Below are positions 28,348 through 35,313 of a DNA stretch of 35,313 nt, one piece after another; positions within the stretch are counted from its first letter, which is position 1; the number at the start of each line of letters is the position of its first letter. The notes below the pieces were generated by a model that saw only the letters and a list, made by a program, of their open reading frames with translations, did no database searches and was not told where the DNA came from. The DNA is taken from positions 1 through 35,313 of the forward strand of contig CADCDS010000018.1 of assembly GCA_902800215.1 (NCBI GenBank). Direction: 5' to 3'. This DNA comes from an uncultured Bacteroidales bacterium (GTDB lineage Bacteria > Bacteroidota > Bacteroidia > Bacteroidales > Paludibacteraceae). The position numbers were made by a program, and so were the translations under genes.

Positions 28348-31260
28348 TTACATGATAGCATCGTACAACTCATCTACCGAGTTGAACAGTTTACCCGGCG
28401 ACAACTTCGTTACCTTGCAACCCATCTTCTTCTCGATCTCCTTGAGGTTGATCTTCTTGGGGTCACCCATCATGATGATCGTGATCGGTTTGCCTTGGAT
28501 ATTCTCCTTATAGAACGCCTCGATATCCTCGATGGTTAATGCGTCGATCTTAGCGGCATTGACTTTCGCCGGATCCTCGGTGTAACCCAAGCGTTTCCAG
28601 TACTCATAAGTAGCACCCTTGCCACGCATGGACGGTTTTGCCGTCTGACCGGCTTGACGCAATGCGGCACGAAGGGCCTCCATGTTCGTCGAATCAACCG
28701 GCATGTCGTTGATGATATCCAGATAGGTGCTGATCGCATCTACCACCTTGTCGCTCTGGGTTCCGATATATCCGTAGAAGTAACAATCCTTACCCGGCAG
28801 ACCCGGCGTACGATCTACACCGTAAGCGGTGTAAGCCATCGAACGTTTCTCACGGATCTCGTACATAATCAGACCCGTGAAACCACCGGACATATACTGG
28901 TTAAATGCATCAGAATACACATCCGAAGCGATATCGTACGGACGACCATTGATGTAGAAATACAGATCAGCCTGCTGTACATTGCTATTCGGCAAGAAGA
29001 GGATCGTCGGTTTGTTATACGCCACACGGTCCTGAATGAACGGCGAGTTAGACGGTTGCATTCCTTCGGTCAGCGGCAGTTCAGCTACCAGTTTCTCCTG
29101 GCTCAGTGTACCGCAGTAGAACACATCCAGTGCGTACGTACGTGCCGCAGCAATCAGACGTTGTACCTGCACACCGTCCATATTCCAGATGTCAGCAAAC
29201 TTCACCTCATCCAGATAAGCGGATTTCTTGCCGTAGAGTGCATACTGCAGCAATGCGGATTTCTGCACCGCCGTACGTTTCTGACGACTCAGACGGCTGA
29301 AGAACTCACTACCCTTCACGTTATCCAACTGTTTCTGCTCCAGGTACGGCATCAACAACTGACGGTTTACCAGGTTCATAATCTGGTTCATGTTACCGTC
29401 TTCACCGGAGATGGAGATGGTGAAATACGAGTCACTGCATCCATAGGATACCGACGCACCGAGTTCAGCCAACTGCACCTTGAAATCCTCACCCTTCGTA
29501 GCCGGGGCACCCATGATACCTGCATCTTCCATCAGCACCGTAGCGTAAGGCAGCAACGGCATCTCGTGCTCACCTACACCGTAACGGAGTGTCATCGTGA
29601 AGACGTCGTTCTTCGTGTTCGGCGTGTAGTGCAGCGTGATATTCTCGTCCAACTTGCTTACCGTCACGTCGTTGAAGTCATTGAAGGTCTGCTTCATCGC
29701 CGCTTTCGGTAACTGCTTGAAAGCCTTGGCATAATCGGTCTCCTCGTGCGAAGGCTCTACCGGTTTGATATTCGGTTTCGGTAAGGTCTTGGCCTTCGGC
29801 GTCTTGGTGTCCTCATCGAACGAGATGGTCATATACGGAGCGTCGAAGTATTTCTTCGCTACGCGTACGATCTCTTCCTTGGTCAGGTTCTGGATCTTCT
29901 CGTTAGCGGTGAAGATCTCATCGGTCGATTTGCCGTAGGTGAAGCAGTCCACCAACGCACTCATCTTAGACGACGGATTCTCTTCCGCTACCTTCTCCGC
30001 CTGCGCATACATTCGTTTCACGTTAGCGATCAAGGCATCGTCGATCTCACCGCGTTTGATCTTATCCACTTCCTTCATCACGATGGCCTTCGTCGCCTTG
30101 TCGGATTCGAACATCTGCTGGTTCGCATCGTAGTACGGTACGGCCTCGATGATCAGACGACCCGAGTTACGACGAGCGTCACTGAACACACCGGCGAACT
30201 GTACGTCACCCTTGGTGTTGATCTTATCGAGCAGACCTGTCTGACCGTTGTACAGCAGTGCACAAACGAAATCCAGCACGTCCTGGTCCTCGTCACCTTC
30301 CTTCACGCCATTGTAGATCCATGCTACCTGCGGGTTGTAACCGAGGTTATAGTGCTTACTCGGGTTTCCTGCAAACGACACCTCCGGATATGTCGGACGC
30401 TCCGGCAGCGGTTTAGCTTCCAGACGAGAGAAGGTCTCAGCGATCATAGGCTTAGCGGTCTCGGTATCGAAATCACCCACGATGATCAGCGCCATGTTGT
30501 TCGGCACATACCAGGTGTTGTAAAACTCGATCAGCTTGCTCAAACGCGGATTCTTCAAATGCTCCGGCAAACCGATCACGTCACGCTCGTATGGACAACC
30601 GGCATAGATATCGGCAAACAGCTGTTTCTGTACCTGCGACGAGGGCTCGTTCGCATACATGTTATACTCCTCAAACACGTTCTCCAACTCAGCCTGGAAG
30701 GTACGGAATACCGGGTGAATCAGACGATCCGAGAAGATCGTCAACCAGCGGTACATCTCCGATGCCGGGAATGAGTTATGGTACGCCGTCAGGTCATAGG
30801 ATGTGTAGGCATTCACACCTTCGGCACCGATCAGGTCCAGCAGCACGAAGAAATCCTCCAAGGACGAGATCTTCGCTTGACGCATAGACGCCTCGTTGAT
30901 CTGTTTCTCCAAGGCTTCACGCACCTTCGGATCGGTAGCGTCACTGTACTGATCGTACAACGCGATGATCGAGTCATAGATCGGTTTCTCCTGCTCCCAA
31001 TCCAATGCACCGATACGCTCGGTACCCTTAAAGAGCATATGCTCCAGATAGTGAGCGAGTCCTGTGTACTCTGCCGGCTCATCTACGGCACCGGCACGTA
31101 CTACTACATATCCGGTAACGTCCGGTTGGTCATGGTCTTCCCATAACATAACCGTCAGGCCGTTGTCTAACTTGTACTCCGTCAGTCCCTCACGGGTAAA
31201 AGCGAAGCTTACTGCGATGCTGCAAACCAACAGCAGCGCGCTCATAAAAATCTTTTTCAT
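28348..31260 (-). CDS. M16 family zinc peptidase (two-lobe, secreted)
   Basis: The 970-residue protein has a signal peptide (KKIFMSALLLVCSIAVSFA). The inverted zinc motif HYLEH (70-74) and the downstream ENVFEEYNMY supply the metal ligands. The protein contains two M16 halves; the second (from about 510) has the non-catalytic pattern with GGFTGLIMYEIREKRSMAYTA. The family (pitrilysin/insulinase-like) degrades peptides in the periplasm or on the cell surface. It lies between tdh (21-bp gap) and era (1-bp gap), so its expression is tied to a ribosome-assembly GTPase downstream. Confidence 0.92.
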   Translation of the reverse strand: MKKIFMSALLLVCSIAVSFAFTREGLTEYKLDNGLTVMLWEDHDQPDVTGYVVVRAGAVDEPAEYTGLAHYLEHMLFKGTERIGALDWEQEKPIYDSIIALYDQYSDATDPKVREALEKQINEASMRQAKISSLEDFFVLLDLIGAEGVNAYTSYDLTAYHNSFPASEMYRWLTIFSDRLIHPVFRTFQAELENVFEEYNMYANEPSSQVQKQLFADIYAGCPYERDVIGLPEHLKNPRLSKLIEFYNTWYVPNNMALIIVGDFDTETAKPMIAETFSRLEAKPLPERPTYPEVSFAGNPSKHYNLGYNPQVAWIYNGVKEGDEDQDVLDFVCALLYNGQTGLLDKINTKGDVQFAGVFSDARRNSGRLIIEAVPYYDANQQMFESDKATKAIVMKEVDKIKRGEIDDALIANVKRMYAQAEKVAEENPSSKMSALVDCFTYGKSTDEIFTANEKIQNLTKEEIVRVAKKYFDAPYMTISFDEDTKTPKAKTLPKPNIKPVEPSHEETDYAKAFKQLPKAAMKQTFNDFNDVTVSKLDENITLHYTPNTKNDVFTMTLRYGVGEHEMPLLPYATVLMEDAGIMGAPATKGEDFKVQLAELGASVSYGCSDSYFTISISGEDGNMNQIMNLVNRQLLMPYLEQKQLDNVKGSEFFSRLSRQKRTAVQKSALLQYALYGKKSAYLDEVKFADIWNMDGVQVQRLIAAARTYALDVFYCGTLSQEKLVAELPLTEGMQPSNSPFIQDRVAYNKPTILFLPNSNVQQADLYFYINGRPYDIASDVYSDAFNQYMSGGFTGLIMYEIREKRSMAYTAYGVDRTPGLPGKDCYFYGYIGTQSDKVVDAISTYLDIINDMPVDSTNMEALRAALRQAGQTAKPSMRGKGATYEYWKRLGYTEDPAKVNAAKIDALTIEDIEAFYKENIQGKPITIIMMGDPKKINLKEIEKKMGCKVTKLSPGKLFNSVDELYDAIM

Positions 31261-31281
31261 CTTAAATAACTATTTTGGTTT

Positions 31282-32307
31282 TTACCATTCTAACAGTACT
31301 TTTCCGCATTGTCCACTGACCATGACGTCAAAGCCTTTCTGGAAGTCGTCAAACTTAAAGCGGTGGGTGATCACCGGACTGAGGTCCAGTCCTCCGAGCA
31401 ACATCTGCTCCATCTGATACCAGGTCTCCCACATGCGGCGACCGGTGATACCTTTGATCGTCAAGGCGTTGAAGATCACGTCGGACCAGTTCACTTGGGT
31501 GTTGGACGGTAGGATACCGAGTTGGGCAATGTTCGCACCTTTGTACATATGCTCGATCATATCGTTGAAGGCCGCCGGTGCACCACTCATCTCCAGTCCC
31601 ACATCGAAACCTTTGATACCGAGTTGTTTCATCGCACCTTCGATCGTCTCGCCTTTCGAACCATCCACCGTCAGCGTGGCACCCATCTTCTTGGCGATAT
31701 CCAGCCGCAGCGGGTTGATGTCCGTCACTACGATATGTTTCGCTCCGGCGTACCGGCATATACCGGCTGCCATCGTACCGATCAAACCGGCACCCGTAAT
31801 CAGTACATCTTCGCCTAACAACGGGAATGCCAAAGCCGTGTGCGTCGCGTTACCGAACGGATCCATGATGGCCGCAAAATCATCCGGAATCTCCGGACGC
31901 AGTTTGACGACATTGGATTCCGGAATCGTCACGTACTCGGCAAAACAACCGTCCTTGCCCATGATACCGACCGATATCGTGTTCTCGCAGACGTGTCCCA
32001 TGCCCCGACGGCAGTTACGACAGTGTCCGCAGACGATATGTCCTTCGGCCGTCACACGTTCGCCTACCGTGAAGTTCCGCACACCGGCACCCACTTCAGC
32101 TACCACCCCCACGAACTCGTGGCCCATGGTATAGGGCGGTTTGCAGTGCGTTTGACTCCATGCGTCCCACTTGTACATATGGAGGTCCGTACCGCAGATA
32201 GCGGCTTTCGTCACCTTGATCAGCACATCGTTCACTCCCACCTCCGGCATCGGAACTTCTTCCATCCAGATACCCGGTTCGGCATATTTCTTAACTAACG
32301 CTTTCAT
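31282..32307 (-). CDS. tdh: L-threonine 3-dehydrogenase
   Basis: The 341 residues equal the length of the E. coli enzyme. It is a zinc-dependent medium-chain dehydrogenase: catalytic zinc ligands in CGTDLHMYKWD and GHEFVG, structural zinc cysteines in CGHCRNCRRGMGHVC, and a Rossmann GAGLIGTMAAG with ITDINPLR-type NAD binding. It oxidises threonine to 2-amino-3-oxobutyrate, which Kbl (next gene upstream, 4-bp gap) splits to glycine and acetyl-CoA. The pairing of the two genes makes this assignment firm. Confidence 0.95.
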   Translation of the reverse strand: MKALVKKYAEPGIWMEEVPMPEVGVNDVLIKVTKAAICGTDLHMYKWDAWSQTHCKPPYTMGHEFVGVVAEVGAGVRNFTVGERVTAEGHIVCGHCRNCRRGMGHVCENTISVGIMGKDGCFAEYVTIPESNVVKLRPEIPDDFAAIMDPFGNATHTALAFPLLGEDVLITGAGLIGTMAAGICRYAGAKHIVVTDINPLRLDIAKKMGATLTVDGSKGETIEGAMKQLGIKGFDVGLEMSGAPAAFNDMIEHMYKGANIAQLGILPSNTQVNWSDVIFNALTIKGITGRRMWETWYQMEQMLLGGLDLSPVITHRFKFDDFQKGFDVMVSGQCGKVLLEW

Positions 32308-32311
32308 AATT

Positions 32312-33502
32312 TTACTTTAGTACTGCAAGTTTCGTGCCAATCTTTGTGAAAGCGGCAATACATTTATCCAATTGTTCGCGTGTATGGGCGGCAGAAACCT
32401 GCACACGGATACGCGCTTGACCTTTCGGAACCACCGGATAATAGAAGCCTGTGACATAGATACCTTCCTTCTGCAACTCGGCTGCGAAGACCTGACTTAA
32501 CTTGGCATCGTAGAGCATCACGGCACAAATCGCACTCTGCGTCGGTTTGATATCGAAACCGGCTGCCTTCATCTGGGCCACAAAATACGCTGTGTTCTCG
32601 TGCAGACGGTCTTGTAACTCATTGCTGCGCGTTAAGATCTCAAAGGTCTTGATACCGGCAGCAGCGATCATCGGCGGAATGGAGTTCGAGAACAGGTACG
32701 GTCTCGAACGTTGACGAAGCAGATCGATGATCTCTTTCTTACCCGTTGTGAAACCACCAACGGACCCACCGAAGGCCTTACCAAGTGTACCGGTGATGAT
32801 CTCCACTTTTCCGCGCATGTTATATAGTTCGGTTATACCGTGTCCGGTTTTTCCGACTACACCCGCCGAGTGACTCTCATCGACCATGACGAGCGCGTTG
32901 TATTTCTGCGCCAGTTCGTAGATTTTATCCAACGGACATACATTTCCGTCCATGGAGAAGACACCATCAGTCGCGATGATACGGAAGCGTTGTGCCTGCG
33001 CTTTCTTGAGTTGCTCTTCCAGATCCGCCATGTCGCCGTTGGCATAACGGTACCGCACCGCCTTGCACAGACGCACGCCATCGATGATCGAGGCATGGTT
33101 GAGGGCATCGGAGATGATCGCATCCTCTTCGGTCAACAGCGGTTCAAACAGTCCACCGTTCGCATCAAAACAAGCCGCGTAGAGGATGGTATCTTCTGTG
33201 CCGAAGAAATCGGAGATGACGCGCTCGAGCTCTTTGTGCGTATCTTGCGTACCGCAGATAAAACGCACGGAAGCCATACCGTAACCGCGCTTGTCCATGC
33301 GGTCTTTGGCTGCTTGGATGAGTTCGGCGTTGTCCGCCAAGCCGAGATAGTTGTTCGCACAGAAGTTAATCACTTCCTGTCCACCTTCGACAGCGATGCC
33401 GGAACTCTGCGGCGTGATGATCACCCGTTCGTTCTTATATAATCCTGCCTCCTTGATCTCATTCAAGGTAGATTGCAGATGTTTTTGAAAATCGGTATAC
33501 AT
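32312..33502 (-). CDS. kbl: Glycine C-acetyltransferase (2-amino-3-ketobutyrate CoA ligase)
   Basis: The 396-residue PLP enzyme is of the alpha-oxoamine synthase family. Motifs include NFCANNYLGLADN near the N-terminus, LNHASIIDGVRLC, MVDESHSAGVVGKTG (PLP-ring Asp and His), and the Schiff-base Lys in TGTLGKAFGGSVGGF. It cleaves 2-amino-3-oxobutyrate with CoA to glycine and acetyl-CoA. It starts three bases after the gdhA stop and is followed by tdh, forming a threonine-degradation pair. Confidence 0.95.
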   Translation of the reverse strand: MYTDFQKHLQSTLNEIKEAGLYKNERVIITPQSSGIAVEGGQEVINFCANNYLGLADNAELIQAAKDRMDKRGYGMASVRFICGTQDTHKELERVISDFFGTEDTILYAACFDANGGLFEPLLTEEDAIISDALNHASIIDGVRLCKAVRYRYANGDMADLEEQLKKAQAQRFRIIATDGVFSMDGNVCPLDKIYELAQKYNALVMVDESHSAGVVGKTGHGITELYNMRGKVEIITGTLGKAFGGSVGGFTTGKKEIIDLLRQRSRPYLFSNSIPPMIAAAGIKTFEILTRSNELQDRLHENTAYFVAQMKAAGFDIKPTQSAICAVMLYDAKLSQVFAAELQKEGIYVTGFYYPVVPKGQARIRVQVSAAHTREQLDKCIAAFTKIGTKLAVLK

Positions 33503-33505
33503 AAC

Positions 33506-34849
33506 TTAGATGATTCCTTGTTCAAGCATTGCGGTTGCAACCTTCATAAAGCCTGCGATGTTTGCACCTTTGACATAGTCAATCGTGCCGTCCGGCTGCG
33601 TTCCGTAACGGACACATTGCTCATGGATGGACTCCATGATATGATGGAGACGCTCGTCCACTTCAGCAGCTTTCCAGCTGAGGTGCTCGGCGTTCTGGGT
33701 CATTTCAAGACCGGACGTTGCTACACCACCGGCGTTGACTGCTTTACCCGGTGCAAAGAGTACACCGTTATGTTGGAAGAAATGAATAGCACCCGGTTGG
33801 CAGCCCATGTTACTTACCTCGCAGCAACACCAGCAACCGTTTGCTTTCAGTTCTTTTGCATCGTCTTCAGAGAGTTCGTTCTGGAATGCACACGGCAGAG
33901 CGATGTCGCACGGGATCGACCATGCTTTCTTACCGGCGGTAAATACGCATTCCTTCGGGAACTTATCCGCCATGTCTTGCACTTTATTGCGGTTCGATGC
34001 ACGCATAACAAGCATATAATCGATCATTTCTTTGGTGATACCATCTTTGATAGCCACTACGCCGTCCGGTCCGGAGATAGCGACCACCTTTGCGCCTAAC
34101 TCGACGGCCTTGGTAGCTGCACCCCAAGCCACGTTACCGAAACCGGAGATAGCCACACGTTTTCCCTTGATATCCTTACCGGCCTTATCGAGCAAGTGCT
34201 GTGTGAAATACAAAGCACCGAAACCGGTAGCCTCCGGACGGAGGATCGAGCCACCCCATGTCATACCTTTTCCGGTGAGGACACCTGTATGATACTCGCG
34301 CGCGAGTTTCTGATACATACCGTTGAGGAAACCGATCTCACGGCCACCCACACCTACGTCACCGGCCGGGATATCCTGATCCGGACCGATACAACGCCAC
34401 AACTCCAGCATAAACGCCTGGCAGAAACGCATAATCTCCGCGTCGGACTTACCTACCGGATCAAAATCCGAACCACCCTTTGCACCGCCCATCGGCAGCG
34501 TTGTCAAAGCGTTTTTGAAGGTCTGCTCAAAACCCAGGAACTTCAACATCGACGGAGTAACGGCACGGTGGAAACGCAAACCGCCTTTGTACGGACCAAT
34601 CGCGCTGTTGAACTGCACACGATAACCGAGGTTCGTCTGCACCTCTCCCTGATCGTCAATCCACGTCACACGGAACGTGAAGATACGGTCCGGCTCTACC
34701 ATCCGCTCCACGATCTTTGCCGCCTCGAACTCAGGGTGCTGATTATACACCTCTTCGATCGACTCCAACACTTCCTGAACCGCCTGCAGGTACTCTGCTT
34801 CCCCCGGGTGTTTTGCAGCTAACTGCTGCATAATCGTTTGTACTTTCAT
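33506..34849 (-). CDS. gdhA: NADP-specific glutamate dehydrogenase
   Basis: GdhA has 447 residues from ATG 34849 (MKVQTIMQQLAAKHPG), the standard length of hexameric GDH. It shows GYRVQFNSAIGPYKGGLRFH with substrate-binding residues, the catalytic Lys in LTTLPMGGAKGGSDFDP, and the Rossmann GFGNVAWGA. It interconverts 2-oxoglutarate plus ammonia with glutamate. A promoter box lies at 34892-34899, which excludes the longer reading from 34930. It heads the gdhA-kbl-tdh-M16-era-RNase unit, tying ammonia assimilation or release to threonine breakdown. Confidence 0.95.
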   Translation of the reverse strand: MKVQTIMQQLAAKHPGEAEYLQAVQEVLESIEEVYNQHPEFEAAKIVERMVEPDRIFTFRVTWIDDQGEVQTNLGYRVQFNSAIGPYKGGLRFHRAVTPSMLKFLGFEQTFKNALTTLPMGGAKGGSDFDPVGKSDAEIMRFCQAFMLELWRCIGPDQDIPAGDVGVGGREIGFLNGMYQKLAREYHTGVLTGKGMTWGGSILRPEATGFGALYFTQHLLDKAGKDIKGKRVAISGFGNVAWGAATKAVELGAKVVAISGPDGVVAIKDGITKEMIDYMLVMRASNRNKVQDMADKFPKECVFTAGKKAWSIPCDIALPCAFQNELSEDDAKELKANGCWCCCEVSNMGCQPGAIHFFQHNGVLFAPGKAVNAGGVATSGLEMTQNAEHLSWKAAEVDERLHHIMESIHEQCVRYGTQPDGTIDYVKGANIAGFMKVATAMLEQGII

Positions 34850-34891
34850 TGTATCTATGTGTTTAAAAGGTATTTTTTTCAAAATCGCCTG

Positions 34892-34899
34892 CAAAGTTA
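34892..34899 (-). promoter_or_regulatory. Promoter of the gdhA operon
   Basis: TAACTTTG followed by CA on the minus strand lies about 43 bp before ATG 34849. It is the only good box before the six-gene unit. Confidence 0.7.
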
Positions 34900-34992
34900 C
34901 AAAAAATTTTTCATATACGCAAGCGCACACGCGTTTTTCCGTAATTTTTTAACTATTTTCCATAATTATTTGCATATGTCCGAAAAATGTTG

Positions 34993-35000
34993 TACCTTTG
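34993..35000 (+). promoter_or_regulatory. Promoter of the terminal ATPase gene
   Basis: TACCTTTG followed by CA. The transcript would start near 35007, directly before the 33-bp tandem repeats. Confidence 0.7.
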
Positions 35001-35013
35001 CAGCGGATTTGAG

Positions 35014-35131
35014 AAAAACGGACAAAATGCATCATAAACGTGTTGGAAAAACGGACAAAATGCATCATAAACATGTTGGAAAAACGGACAAAATGCATCA
35101 TAAACATGTTGGAAAAACGGACAAATACAGG
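35014..35131 (+). repeat. 33-bp tandem repeat, three full copies plus a partial
   Basis: Units at 35014-35046, 35047-35079 and 35080-35112 differ at one base (CGTG versus CATG), followed by a partial unit. Each unit carries an ATGCATCATAAAC stretch. A frame opening at 35027 reads through all units as an 11-residue repeat (HHKxVGKTDKM) and ends at 35170, overlapping the ATPase start. Confidence 0.85.
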
Positions 35132-35139
35132 ATTTGCTT

Positions 35140-35313
35140 ATGCTTAATCGACACATTGACAGTATTATAGAACGTCATTATGCGACCACTAACAAGGCCT
35201 TATTACTTACCGGTGCTCGTCAGACAGGTAAAACGTACGCTATCCGTCGGTATGCGAAGCAGGCCGGACTGCAATTGGTGGAGATGAACTTTGTGCTGCA
35301 ACCGGAGACGCAA
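35140..35313 (+). CDS. AAA-family ATPase (AAA_14-like), C-terminus beyond window
   Basis: Only the first 58 codons are present. They read MLNRHIDSIIERHYATTN, then the Walker A LLLTGARQTGKTYAI, then RRYAKQAGLQLVEMNF. This is the opening of the AAA_14/DUF4143 type of ATPase, which is abundant in Bacteroidota and of poorly known function. The ATG at 35140 is chosen because the Walker A then lies near residue 23-32, as in the family. Its leader has a promoter at 34993 and the 33-bp tandem repeats, whose overlapping small frame could affect translation. Confidence 0.75.
   Translation, partial: MLNRHIDSIIERHYATTNKALLLTGARQTGKTYAIRRYAKQAGLQLVEMNFVLQPETQ

Noticed and set aside
35014-35131. CRISPR array
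   Set aside because: The 33-bp units are directly adjacent with no spacers, so this is a simple tandem repeat.

Overview
The window comes from a Bacteroidales (Bacteroidota) chromosome. The evidence is the recurring promoter core TAnnTTTG instead of a sigma70 -10 box (clear examples at 4441, 6157, 12484, 18962, 19003, 25937, 34892 and 34993), leaders without strong Shine-Dalgarno sequences, secreted proteins ending in a 'GQR' tail, and family matches such as GTPase Era, C_GCAxxG_C_C, YqeY and 447-residue NADP glutamate dehydrogenase. I cannot name the genus.

Region A (1-12,500) is accessory. A minus-strand run of small genes (198 back to 2364) contains an HNH homing-type endonuclease and several proteins I do not recognise. 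A 382-residue protein of unknown function follows, behind a leader with a very strong 110-nt hairpin (4016-4125). On the plus strand come an AlbA_2/Schlafen-type ATP-binding regulator with a 12-bp coding repeat, a candidate stand-alone structured RNA of about 290 nt with its own promoter and terminator (6165-6455), and a three-gene DNA phosphorothioation operon: dndC, dndD, and dndE fused to a HerA/FtsK-like ATPase. About 600 bp behind this operon is packed with short unrelated palindromes spaced roughly 36 bp apart. A three-hairpin version of the same structure, sharing one unit and its linker, lies at 244-330. The dnd genes are visibly more AT-rich than the housekeeping genes, which fits horizontal acquisition.

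Region B (12,511-34,849) is ordinary chromosome. It holds a flavodoxin-like oxidoreductase with yqeY, two tandem secreted endonuclease I paralogues, lpdA, a C_GCAxxG_C_C protein, serB, an exporter operon (tolC-hlyD-permease-permease, with no ATPase gene), a HAD phosphatase, tRNA-Pro(TGG), and a six-gene minus-strand unit gdhA-kbl-tdh-M16 peptidase-era-beta-CASP RNase. In the unit's catabolic half, Kbl and Tdh break threonine down to glycine and acetyl-CoA, and GdhA interconverts 2-oxoglutarate and glutamate.

Region C (34,990-end) is the start of an AAA ATPase gene behind a leader with 3.5 copies of a 33-bp tandem repeat.

Two repeat phenomena stand out. One is the ~36-bp-period palindrome arrays of region A. 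The other is degenerate 7-8-bp tandem repeats at gene ends, gene gaps and even inside conserved coding sequence (lpdA, both ends of one endonuclease gene, a permease tail) throughout region B.
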